Positions 1-7,324 of a DNA stretch of 20,157 nucleotides are shown in pieces. How positions within the stretch are numbered: the stretch's first letter is position 1; each line of letters opens with the position of its first letter. Below the pieces are notes generated by a model that was not told the DNA's origin, searched no databases, and worked only from the letters and a program-made list of their open reading frames with translations. Both the position numbers and the translations under genes were made by a program. This DNA comes from a virus, in the IMG/VR virus record IMGVR_UViG_3300007542_000271, positions 1 to 20,157 of that record, one strand, 5' to 3'.

Positions 1-2
1 GA

Positions 3-1892
3 CTCTACGTACCTAATGTAAAGTTTACTGACACGGAGAAATCACGTATCTTTGTGAAGGTTACGAAGACTAAAGTTTTGGCTGCTTTTGGTCAGATGAC
101 AGAAGTGCTCTTTGGTGGAAATAAGTTTCCTATCACTATTGACCCTACTACCCTCCCTGATGGGGTTTTGGACACTGTCCATATCGAGACCAACGACAAG
201 GTAAAGGAAGCAGAGAAGTCTGCAGGTATTCAATCCCTCCTTCCTGGGGAAACAATGCAAACCTTCCGGGAACGTCTTGGTGGTCTTAAAAAAGAGTTGG
301 AGCCCATTGAAGAGGTAAAGCCGGGACCTGGAGTAACACCCTCGCAGGTTACTTTTGAGCCCGCAATGGTTGCAGCCAAGAAGATGGAAAAGAAAATCCA
401 CGACCAGTTGGAGGAGTCTCACGCAAAGAAGCACCTCCGTGCAGCAGCCTTTGAATGCTCCCTCTTTGGTACCGGCATTATGAAAGGCCCATTTGCTGTT
501 GATAAAGAATACCCACGTTGGGACGACACAGGTAAGTATGACCCTCTGATCAAGACTGTCCCTATGGTCTCTAGCGTTTCTATCTGGAACTTCTATCCTG
601 ACCCCGATGCCAACAGTATGGAAGAAGCTGAGTATGTGATCGAACGCCATAAGATGTCCCGCAGTGAGCTTCGTAAGCTTTCTGCAAGGCCCTATTTCCG
701 TAAGAATGAGATTGAAGCTGCCATTAAGTTTGGTCCTAACTACACTAAAGAGTGGTGGGAGCAAGAGATGGAGGATGACGCTCAAGAGGTTCAAACCGAG
801 CGTTTTGAGGTCTTGGAGTTCTGGGGTAATGTGGACATGGAAGTCCTCAAGCGTCACGAAGTTAATATCCCTCTTGAGTTGCGTAAGAGTTTGCAAGTGT
901 CTGTGAACATTTGGGTGTGTAATGGAAGAGTCTTGCGCCTTGTCATGAATCCCTTTACCCCTACGCTAATCCCCTTCTACTGCGTACCTTACGAGATTAA
1001 CCCTTACTCGATGTGGGGTGTTGGTGTAGCTGATAACATGGACGACACCCAAACGCTTATGAATGGCTTTATGCGTATGGCTGTTGATAACGCGGCCCTC
1101 AGTGGCAACTTGATCATTGAGATTGATGAGACCAACTTGGTACCGGGCCAAGACCTATCTGTGTATCCGGGTAAAGTATTCCGTCGTCAAGGTGGTGCTC
1201 CTGGTCAAGCCCTCTTTGGCACTAAGTTCCCTAACGTCTCTAATGAGAACATGCAGATGTTTGACAAGGCACGAGTACTTGCAGATGAGTCTACAGGGTT
1301 CCCATCGTTTGCCCACGGACAGACTGGGGTCAGTGGCGTAGGACGTACAGCCTCTGGTATCTCCATGTTGATGTCTGCCGCTAACGGATCTATCCGTACT
1401 GTGGTCAAAAACATTGATGACTACCTATTGGCACCTCTTGGCAAAGCTCTCTTCAGCTTCAATATGCAATTTGACTTTGACCCTGAAATCAAAGGTGACT
1501 TGGAAGTTAAAGCTGCAGGGACAGAGTCCTTGATGGCTAATGAAGTCCGTAGCCAACGCCTTATGCAGTTCCTTGGTGTGGTCCAAAACCCGATGCTGGC
1601 ACCCTTTGCTCGTCTGGACTACATCATTAGAGAGATTGCTAAGTCTATGGAACTTGACCCTGACAAGGTTGCTAACTCTATGCAGCGGGCTGCTATCCAG
1701 GCTGAAATCTTGAAGACCTTCCAAGCCTCTCAACCCCCTGCACCAGAGGGACAGGCCCCCGGAGGGAAACCCCCAGCAGGAGTTCAAGCACAAGACACTA
1801 CGGGTTCCGGTGGCGGCAGTATTGGTACAGGCTCAGTCCCTCAACCGGGAGAACAAGGCTTTAGTGCAAACACAGGTGAAGGTGCCCAATGA
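3..1892 (+). CDS. Portal (head-tail connector) protein, 5' end outside window
   Basis: The dodecameric portal sits at one capsid vertex, nucleates assembly and is the channel for DNA entry and exit. The frame is open to the left edge with no start codon other than an internal GTG at 54, so the gene begins upstream; 629 residues are visible. The visible N-terminal stretch with VKVTKTKVLAAFGQMTEVLF, the segment around IWNFYPDPDA (near residue 195 of the visible part) and the following basic helix (HKMSRSELRKL) are typical of podovirus-type portals. The tail (last about 55 residues) is Pro/Gly/Gln-rich and probably disordered. The stop overlaps the next start (ATGA), implying translational coupling. 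Its place ahead of scaffold and capsid genes supports the call. The family assignment is by recognition of sequence style and synteny. Confidence 0.85.
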   Translation, partial: LYVPNVKFTDTEKSRIFVKVTKTKVLAAFGQMTEVLFGGNKFPITIDPTTLPDGVLDTVHIETNDKVKEAEKSAGIQSLLPGETMQTFRERLGGLKKELEPIEEVKPGPGVTPSQVTFEPAMVAAKKMEKKIHDQLEESHAKKHLRAAAFECSLFGTGIMKGPFAVDKEYPRWDDTGKYDPLIKTVPMVSSVSIWNFYPDPDANSMEEAEYVIERHKMSRSELRKLSARPYFRKNEIEAAIKFGPNYTKEWWEQEMEDDAQEVQTERFEVLEFWGNVDMEVLKRHEVNIPLELRKSLQVSVNIWVCNGRVLRLVMNPFTPTLIPFYCVPYEINPYSMWGVGVADNMDDTQTLMNGFMRMAVDNAALSGNLIIEIDETNLVPGQDLSVYPGKVFRRQGGAPGQALFGTKFPNVSNENMQMFDKARVLADESTGFPSFAHGQTGVSGVGRTASGISMLMSAANGSIRTVVKNIDDYLLAPLGKALFSFNMQFDFDPEIKGDLEVKAAGTESLMANEVRSQRLMQFLGVVQNPMLAPFARLDYIIREIAKSMELDPDKVANSMQRAAIQAEILKTFQASQPPAPEGQAPGGKPPAGVQAQDTTGSGGGSIGTGSVPQPGEQGFSANTGEGAQ

Positions 1893-2080
1893 ACCTAAAA
1901 CCTTTCGTCAACAACAAAGAACTTTGGCAAGACTTTAACCTAGAGCTTGCTAACCGTATCCATACGTGCTATAAAAAGCTCGAACAAGTTGTGGACATCC
2001 CCGAAATCTATAGAACCCAAGGTGAAATTCAAGCACTTAAAAACCTCATTAAACTTCGAGATAAGGTGAATGCAGAATGA
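1889..2080 (+). CDS. Small conserved-looking phage protein, 63 aa, unknown function
   Basis: This is a short, charged, probably all-helical protein. It starts inside the portal stop codon (ATGA) and its own stop overlaps the next start (ATGA), so all three genes are likely translated as a coupled unit. The C-terminal half (YRTQGEIQALKNLIKLRDKVN) resembles a small helical protein I recall directly after portal genes in other podovirus-like phages. No enzyme motif, signal peptide or membrane segment is visible. A minor connector or assembly factor is possible from position only. It is real rather than a chance frame because it fills the space between two genes exactly and has coupled overlaps at both ends. 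Confidence 0.75.
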   Translation: MNLKPFVNNKELWQDFNLELANRIHTCYKKLEQVVDIPEIYRTQGEIQALKNLIKLRDKVNAE

Positions 2081-4566
2081 ACCCAGATCAAACCACACAG
2101 ATTCTTAGAGATAGCAGGAGCGCAGCTCTTCTTAAATATGTCTCTGAGGGTGCCACTTTAGAAGACCTCGAAGCGGCTGGTTACACCACAGAAGAAATAT
2201 CTCTAGCCCTGAAAGAGCCTCAAGAAACATTGGGTACTACGGCCAAAGAGTTTGATCGGGATCGACAAGGCACAGTAAGGCAAGATACTATAGAGAGTTA
2301 TACCCCCACATACAGGGACAAGCTTCGTTCAGGTATTGAGAAGGGTTCCTCTGTTTTGGGTGGGTCTAAACAAACTGGACAATTTCTTTCAGACAGACTT
2401 CTTGGAAGTAAGACAAGCGACGAAATGGGCCTCCTTGACCTCACAGGGATCACAGCACCTCTTGGCATCCAAGAAGGTTCCCGACAGGTAAGACGTGGCT
2501 ATAATACAGGGAATAAAGCTGACATGGCCCTTGGCACTTTGGGGGCAGGACTAAACGCACTCTCTGCTGTACCGGGAGGAAGGGTTATTGCAAAAGGTGT
2601 CACCAAAGGCGCAGAAAAACTTGTAGGGAAGTTGGTTGCAAAAAAGGGCTTAAACCAACCACCCAGAGCTGTTATTCGTTCCGACAACCTCTTTCGTGGG
2701 GAAGGTCCAATAACTACCAGCCTCAGCTCTGCAACTAAGCCTTATGCGGTACGCTTAACCGGCCAAAGTCAAATTGATGATATGATTAAATCTGGGCTTG
2801 TTAGACCTAAAGTGGGGGGTTATGGTAAAAGCAAAAAATCAACCCTTTACTTTGGGGAAATGGACGAGGCTACCCCAAATAGTGTCTTTACACGCCCTAC
2901 AGAAAGCTCTGGTAAGGAGTACACAATTGTTGCTAAAGCCCCTCAAATTGCAGGTAGAGAAGGCCCTATCCCAATAGATGAACTGCAGCACATTTGGACA
3001 ATGCGAAACGGGGAAATGGTAGATATTCTCCCAGAAGTCCTTAAGAGAAATGTAGACTACACCCCTGCAGGTTTTGCTCAGGGTGGTTCAGTGGAGGATA
3101 GTCAAATGGAGAGATTGATGCAAGAAGGTGGTATGGCTGATGATGGGATGGAACAAGAGCCTGTAACTGGGAATGACATTCCTCCGGGTTCTCTGGCTTC
3201 TGAAGTCCGAGACGACATTGATGCCAAACTTTCAGAAGGTGAATATGTTGTGCCTGCTGACGTAGTCCGTTTCTTTGGTGTGCGGTTCTTTGAAGACCTC
3301 CGTAATCAAGCCAAACAAGGTCTCTCTGAAATGGACGCTGATGGACGTATTGGAGGGGCACCTGTTAGCCCTGAAGGTATTCCTGTTGGTATGGGTGAGG
3401 AAGACGACGAGCTTACCCCTGAAGAACTCCAGATGCTGGAAGAGGCTCTTGGAGGCATGGCAACTGGTGGTATGGTAGCTCAAAAACCCGCTATGGGGAT
3501 GCAAGAAGGTGGCTCTACCGGAGGTTTTGACCGTTCCACCTTTACCCTTTCCCCAGATACTACGGGGGGTTTCGAGTCTCGTAAATATATTAACCCTCAA
3601 ACTAAAGAAGAGCGTGAGTTCCAGTTCCTTGATGGTCAACCCTTGGGTGCTATCCCAAAAGGTTTTGTCCCTTGGTCTGAAGAACTAACCCAAGAGACCC
3701 CTGAGACTGAAGCTGCAGCAGGTGAAGAAGAGGGTGCCTTGGTCAACCGCCGAAGAAGAACCAACACTAGCTCTCCTGCCGTTACGTCCGGTACAGGTGA
3801 TGCTGGGGACACAGGAGAAGGTTCAGGTGGGATTGACTATCAAGGTTGGGCAGAAAAGAATGCTGATTCCTTGAAGTCTGACCCCTACGCTTTTGGTGTC
3901 AATGCCCTCTCTGATAAGACAGGGAAAGGACTAGCTCAAGGTTTGGCAGTTGCAGGTGCTGCCACAGGGAACCCCTTGGGTCTGCTTGGTGCGGCTGGTG
4001 TAAAAGCCTACAACAAAGGTCAGAACATTGCGGAAGCTAAAGCTGCTCTGCAACAAATGGCTAAAAATGGTTTGGATAAAACACCTCAGTACCAAGACCT
4101 TTCGAGCAGAATTAATAATGCTGTAGACAACCTCCCAGGCCTTCAAAGGTTTGCAGTCGAACAAGAACTCGTCTCTACAGGGAATGAATACTTTAAGTCT
4201 GCGAACCAAGAACCTGCAAGAGAAGCGTCTAGCTCCTCTTCGTCGTCTTCGTCAAGCTCTCCTTCTTCTCCCCCGCCCCGTCGCCCTGGGTCTTTCTCTA
4301 CTCAAGGCTCTTCTGCACAAGTTGCAGCTGCTAGACCAAGTTCTGGTGGGGGTGGAGCTGACTCTGGACAAGCTGCTGCTGCTATTGCTCAACCTAAACC
4401 CGTCACTACAATCTCCGGCCCTGCTGGGATGCCTATCACACCTAAGCCCCTTACTGCTGCCCAATCTGGAAGCGATGCTAGAGAAGGGCGTAGGGCTACA
4501 GGTGGCCTAGTTACAAAGAAGAACCCCGTAAAAGCACCTAAAAAAGGTCTTGGCGGCAAGAAATAA
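2077..4566 (+). CDS. Large multi-domain virion-associated protein, 829 aa
   Basis: The exact role is unknown; its position between portal and scaffold suggests a head or ejected protein. Visible parts in order: residues 1-60, acidic helical start; about 85-190, Gly/Ala-rich helices (LGTLGAGLNALSAVPGGR) with amphipathic character; about 195-325, a compact globular-looking domain with R226, S255-T256 and E302 spaced somewhat like ADP-ribosyltransferase-type folds (speculative); about 370-427, a segment containing LSEGEYVVPADVVRFFG and the following FFEDLRNQAKQGLSEMD, which I recall from marine phage structural proteins; 430-580, acidic low-complexity; about 590-690, helices with a hydrophobic Gly/Ala stretch (GLAQGLAVAGAATG). 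From residue 718 there is an 11-serine run, then Pro/Arg- and Gly-rich sequence and a Lys-rich end. The short motif GG-[S/M/L]-V occurs at residues 336, 464 and 809. The start overlaps the upstream stop (ATGA). Confidence 0.7.
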   Translation: MNPDQTTQILRDSRSAALLKYVSEGATLEDLEAAGYTTEEISLALKEPQETLGTTAKEFDRDRQGTVRQDTIESYTPTYRDKLRSGIEKGSSVLGGSKQTGQFLSDRLLGSKTSDEMGLLDLTGITAPLGIQEGSRQVRRGYNTGNKADMALGTLGAGLNALSAVPGGRVIAKGVTKGAEKLVGKLVAKKGLNQPPRAVIRSDNLFRGEGPITTSLSSATKPYAVRLTGQSQIDDMIKSGLVRPKVGGYGKSKKSTLYFGEMDEATPNSVFTRPTESSGKEYTIVAKAPQIAGREGPIPIDELQHIWTMRNGEMVDILPEVLKRNVDYTPAGFAQGGSVEDSQMERLMQEGGMADDGMEQEPVTGNDIPPGSLASEVRDDIDAKLSEGEYVVPADVVRFFGVRFFEDLRNQAKQGLSEMDADGRIGGAPVSPEGIPVGMGEEDDELTPEELQMLEEALGGMATGGMVAQKPAMGMQEGGSTGGFDRSTFTLSPDTTGGFESRKYINPQTKEEREFQFLDGQPLGAIPKGFVPWSEELTQETPETEAAAGEEEGALVNRRRRTNTSSPAVTSGTGDAGDTGEGSGGIDYQGWAEKNADSLKSDPYAFGVNALSDKTGKGLAQGLAVAGAATGNPLGLLGAAGVKAYNKGQNIAEAKAALQQMAKNGLDKTPQYQDLSSRINNAVDNLPGLQRFAVEQELVSTGNEYFKSANQEPAREASSSSSSSSSSSPSSPPPRRPGSFSTQGSSAQVAAARPSSGGGGADSGQAAAAIAQPKPVTTISGPAGMPITPKPLTAAQSGSDAREGRRATGGLVTKKNPVKAPKKGLGGKK

Positions 4567-4607
4567 GGTTACTCAGCTTCTGCTGACCCCAACATAAAGG
4601 AACTAAA

Positions 4608-5450
4608 ATGTCTGATACCCGAGTCTACGTAGACACTAACTATAGCAGCCGTAATCGGCAACGTATCGAAGAGGATGAAAAAGAGCTAGAAGAGCTTGTG
4701 AAAAAACCCACAGAAGAGGTACAAGCAGCTCCTCAAACTTCCGAAAAGGCTGAAGAAGAACCTTCGGACCCAGAAGAGAAGACCTTTAAGAAGCGTTATG
4801 GTGATCTGCGTAGGCACCTTTCGGAGAAGGAAAAAGAGTGGGAAGCCAAGCTGGAAGACTTGCGTAAGTCTACTACCAAGACCCAAATCCTTCCCCCTAA
4901 ATCGGATGAAGACATTGCTGCTTGGACTAAGAAGTACCCGGATGTAGCATCTATTGTGGAGACCATTGCTAATAAAAAGGCAGAGGAAAAACTCTCTCAA
5001 TACAAGAACAAGTTTGATGAGTACGAAAAAATCTCTCACGACACTGCTCGTCAAAAAGCAATGAACGCAATCAAAGCCTCCCACCCAGATTTCGATGAAC
5101 TGCGGAAGTCTGATGGATTCCATGAGTGGGCAGACGAACAACCCAAGTGGGTCCAAGACGCACTCTACGAGAACGAAGAGGATGCACGAGCTGTGATCCG
5201 GGTCCTTGACCTATATAAAGTAGATAAGGGTATGGATGCGTCATCGCGTAAGGCACAGACCCGTGAGGCTGCCTCTCTGATTTCACCTAAGGGTAAAACC
5301 AATGTGGACTTCGATGAGAGTGGCGCAAAGATCTACGAGTCCCAAGTGTCTAAAATGGACATGAATACCTACGCTAAAAACGAGGGCAAAATCATGGAGG
5401 CCATCCGCAAAGGTAATTTTGTATATGACCTCTCTGGTGGTGCACGTTAA
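4608..5450 (+). CDS. Capsid assembly scaffolding protein
   Basis: Scaffolding proteins line the inside of the procapsid, drive capsid-protein polymerisation and leave or are degraded before DNA packaging. This 280-residue product is very hydrophilic and helical: an acidic N-terminus (about residues 18-65, rich in Glu and Lys), a coiled-coil-like stretch KEKEWEAKLEDLRKS (near 75-90), a central charged helix, and the segment FHEWADEQPKWVQDALYENE (about 165-185), which I associate with podovirus scaffolds. The basic C-terminal end would suit contact with the capsid protein. A Shine-Dalgarno AAAGGA lies just before the ATG. The immediate downstream neighbour is the capsid gene, the usual order. 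No protease motif is visible, so how it is removed is unknown. Confidence 0.8.
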   Translation: MSDTRVYVDTNYSSRNRQRIEEDEKELEELVKKPTEEVQAAPQTSEKAEEEPSDPEEKTFKKRYGDLRRHLSEKEKEWEAKLEDLRKSTTKTQILPPKSDEDIAAWTKKYPDVASIVETIANKKAEEKLSQYKNKFDEYEKISHDTARQKAMNAIKASHPDFDELRKSDGFHEWADEQPKWVQDALYENEEDARAVIRVLDLYKVDKGMDASSRKAQTREAASLISPKGKTNVDFDESGAKIYESQVSKMDMNTYAKNEGKIMEAIRKGNFVYDLSGGAR

Positions 5451-5453
5451 TAC

Positions 5454-5481
5454 TTGACAAGGTAAAACATACCGATATAAC
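5454..5481 (+). promoter_or_regulatory. Sigma70-like promoter ahead of the capsid gene
   Basis: A perfect -35 box TTGACA (5454-5459) is followed, after 16 bases, by TATAAC (5476-5481), five of six bases of the -10 consensus. It starts four bases after the scaffold stop and lies in the longest non-coding stretch of the window. Transcription would begin near 5488, giving a leader of about 220 nt before the capsid ATG. It implies that host RNA polymerase gives the capsid gene its own, extra supply of transcript. Confidence 0.6.
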
Positions 5482-5484
5482 TAA

Positions 5485-5684
5485 GAGCAGATAGCTTCGA
5501 CCTCTTCGTGACACTCCTAGCTATCTGTTTCCCTTAAAATTAAAAGTCTAAACCATTCGCTAAGACTCACCTAATTGAGTACAGGCCTGGTGCATACTTC
5601 GAGCATAACAGATCCTTATGCTGCAAATATGAACCACACCCCGGAAATGTTAGCCTCTTATCTGGATGTTTAGCTTCTCATCCA
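5485..5684 (+). promoter_or_regulatory. Structured 5' leader of the capsid mRNA (three hairpins)
   Basis: The 260-base gap 5451-5710 holds no supported gene. After the promoter come three stem-loops. (1) CAGATAGCT 5488-5496 pairs with AGCTATCTG 5519-5527 (9 bp, extendable by A-U and G-U pairs), with a 3-bp inner hairpin CGA/TCG in the loop. (2) AGCATAA 5602-5608 pairs with TTATGCT 5616-5622. (3) TGGATG 5663-5668 pairs with CATCCA 5679-5684, ending 14 bases before the Shine-Dalgarno. Only the first has T-rich sequence behind it (TTTCCCTT), too weak for a clear terminator. An RNA-stability element, a processing site or translational control of the capsid gene are all possible. Confidence 0.45.
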
Positions 5685-5697
5685 AGCCAAATATCTT

Positions 5698-5703
5698 AGG
5701 AGG
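5698..5703 (+). promoter_or_regulatory. Strong ribosome binding site fixing the capsid start at 5711
   Basis: AGGAGG lies seven bases before ATG 5711. An in-frame ATG at 5666 would add 15 residues (starting MFSFSSKP) but lies inside hairpin 3 of the leader and has no Shine-Dalgarno, so 5711 is preferred. Confidence 0.85.
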
Positions 5704-5710
5704 ATTTCTC

Positions 5711-6784
5711 ATGGCTTTCCAAACTGCTGCTGGCTGGTCGAACCTGCCCAACGGTAACTTCTCTTCGGTCATCTACTCGAAGAAAGTCCAACTCGCTTTC
5801 CGTAAGGCCACCGTTGTTGGTGATATTACGAACTCCGACTACTTCGGTGAAATCTCCGCTCAGGGCGACACTGTTCGCATCATCAAAGAGCCGGAAATCT
5901 CGGTGTCGGCTTACGCTCGTGGCACTCAGATCCAAGCACAAGACCTCGACGATGAGGACTTCTCGCTGGTTATCGACAAGGCCAACTACTTCGCGTTCAA
6001 GACTGACGACATCGAAGTTGCTCACTCGCATGTGAACTTCATGGACTTGGCTACGAACCGTGCTGCCTACCGTCTGGCAGACCAGCATGACCAAGAAGTT
6101 CTGGGCTACCTGTCGGGCTTCAAGCAGTCGGCTCTGCACACCAATGCAGACACCATCAACGACATCGTGAATGGTACGAAAGCTATCACCACGGCTGGTT
6201 CGGATGAACTGCTGACTTCGATGAAGCTGAAGAAGGGTTCGTTCGGGAACATCACCACGGCTTCGGCTGGTGAGCACTCGATCCCTGTGGCTGCTCGTCT
6301 GCCGGGTGCAACTGCCCTGCCGACCGAGTACGTCTCGCCTGTCATGCTCATCAACCGTATGGGCCGTCTGCTGGACCAACAGCGTGTGGACAAAGCTAAC
6401 CGTTGGTTGGTGATTGACCCCGTCATGATGGAAGTCCTGATGGATGAAGACTCGCGCTTCCTGAATGCAGACTTCGGTGACTCGGGTGCTCTGCGTAACG
6501 GTCTGGTTCTGAACAACTGGAACGGCTTCCGTGTCTACATCTCGAACAACCTGCCTTCGGTTGGTACTGGCCCTGCAACCACTGGTGTTGCTAACCAGAA
6601 CGACAACTACGGTGTGATTGTTGCTGGTCATGACTCGGCAGTTGCTACCGCTGAACAGATCAACAAAACCGAGACGTACCGTGACCCGGACTCGTTTGCT
6701 GACATCGTTCGTGGTATGCACCTGTATGGTCGTAAGATCCTGCGCCCGGAAGCACTGACGGTTGCAAAGTACAACCTCGCCTAA
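5711..6784 (+). CDS. Major capsid protein
   Basis: This is the main shell protein, expected to have the HK97-type fold. The product is 357 residues from ATG 5711 (start MAFQTAAGWSNLPNG), chosen because of the AGGAGG site. Early segments such as GDITNSDYFGEISAQGDTVR and the region LVIDPVMMEVLMDEDSRFLN (about residues 235-255) match capsid proteins of podovirus type as I know them. Context agrees: scaffold just upstream, tail adaptor downstream. Codon use is unlike most of the window: 21 of 24 serines are TCG and most leucines are CTG, with GC content clearly higher, as expected of the most abundant virion protein. It has its own promoter and leader, and a hairpin terminator follows. The bias also leaves a 374-codon open frame on the opposite strand, which is an artefact. 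Confidence 0.92.
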   Translation: MAFQTAAGWSNLPNGNFSSVIYSKKVQLAFRKATVVGDITNSDYFGEISAQGDTVRIIKEPEISVSAYARGTQIQAQDLDDEDFSLVIDKANYFAFKTDDIEVAHSHVNFMDLATNRAAYRLADQHDQEVLGYLSGFKQSALHTNADTINDIVNGTKAITTAGSDELLTSMKLKKGSFGNITTASAGEHSIPVAARLPGATALPTEYVSPVMLINRMGRLLDQQRVDKANRWLVIDPVMMEVLMDEDSRFLNADFGDSGALRNGLVLNNWNGFRVYISNNLPSVGTGPATTGVANQNDNYGVIVAGHDSAVATAEQINKTETYRDPDSFADIVRGMHLYGRKILRPEALTVAKYNLA

Positions 6785-6800
6785 TTGGTAGGTGAACTCA

Positions 6801-6827
6801 GGGTGTCCCTTCGGGGGCACCTTTCTC
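6801..6827 (+). terminator. Rho-independent terminator after the capsid gene
   Basis: GGTGTCCC (6802-6809) pairs with GGGGCACC (6814-6821), including one G-U pair, closed by a TTCG tetraloop on a C-G pair, an especially stable arrangement. It is followed by TTTCTCT. It lies 17 bases after the capsid stop. The T-tract is interrupted, so partial read-through to the next gene is likely. Confidence 0.75.
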
Positions 6828-6856
6828 TGCCATAATTTCTAGGAAAGGATTCTGAT

Positions 6857-7264
6857 ATGGCTATCTCTCAATCGCTGCGTAATCGCGCAATCGTAATCGA
6901 AAAGTACGTCACTCTGGCTGCTACCGCTGGCACTAACGTGGGCGTCTCTGTCCCCGCTGGTACGCTGATCCTGGCAGCTGGTGTTGAAGTCCTGCAAGCT
7001 GTCCCTGATGTCTCGGTCTATACGGCTGACGTGACGGATGGTACGACCGTGTTCGCTAATGATGTGTCCCTGGACGCTGCTGCCAAAGGTACGATCCGTG
7101 TGGGTACGACTGCAGGCTTCATTGCTGCTGCTGACACTGTTGACGTTGTGACCACTATTACTGGTTCGCCGGGTACTATCAAAGCTCGTGTGTTCGTCGT
7201 TGCCGTTAATCTGAATGACTCGGTGTACGAAGCAGCTGAAGTTGATCGTGACCTGCTGGCATAA
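6857..7264 (+). CDS. Probable capsid decoration/stabilising protein, 135 aa
   Basis: This is a small protein rich in Val, Ala, Thr and Gly, with alternating hydrophobic residues suggesting mostly beta-strands, and no cysteine. No family is recognised with certainty. The case for a decoration (cement) or other high-copy head protein is contextual. It lies directly after the capsid gene, has a good ribosome site (AGGAAAGGA), and shares the capsid gene's unusual codon bias (all nine leucines are CTG). It is also framed by two hairpin terminators. High-copy need is the simplest explanation of that bias. A head-fibre base or a major tail component are alternatives. Confidence 0.55.
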   Translation: MAISQSLRNRAIVIEKYVTLAATAGTNVGVSVPAGTLILAAGVEVLQAVPDVSVYTADVTDGTTVFANDVSLDAAAKGTIRVGTTAGFIAAADTVDVVTTITGSPGTIKARVFVVAVNLNDSVYEAAEVDRDLLA

Positions 7265-7274
7265 TAACTAACTT

Positions 7275-7303
7275 AAGGGGGCTGTCTGTAGCCCCCTTCT
7301 GCT
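7275..7303 (+). terminator. Rho-independent terminator
   Basis: AAGGGGGCT (7275-7283) pairs perfectly with AGCCCCCTT (7290-7298), loop GTCTGT, followed by CTGCTTT. It is a 9-bp, GC-rich stem located 10 bases after the stop of the 135-residue gene. The T-tract is poor, so it may attenuate rather than stop transcription into the tail genes. The stem could also protect the 3' end of the capsid-region mRNA. Confidence 0.7.
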
Positions 7304-7324
7304 TTCCAAAAGGGTTCTTTAGCA

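Noticed and set aside
42-896. 284-codon antisense frame within the portal gene
   Set aside because: Shadow of a well-supported gene; composition is Leu/Phe/Cys-rich and there is no neighbouring gene on that strand.
4573-4586. Terminator between the 829-residue gene and scaffold
   Set aside because: Only a 5-bp stem (TCAGC/GCTGA) with no T-tract.
5629-5673. 14-codon leader peptide (MNHTPEMLASYLDV) in the capsid leader
   Set aside because: No ribosome site precedes it and its codons show no regulatory run; an open frame this short is expected by chance.
5666-5710. Longer capsid start at 5666
   Set aside because: No Shine-Dalgarno, inside a hairpin, and the strong AGGAGG seven bases before 5711 marks the real start.
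5696-6820. 374-codon open frame antisense to the capsid gene
   Set aside because: It mirrors the capsid gene almost exactly and exists because the biased capsid codons avoid triplets that read as stops on the other strand; the product is Val/Arg/Ser-rich nonsense without a ribosome site.
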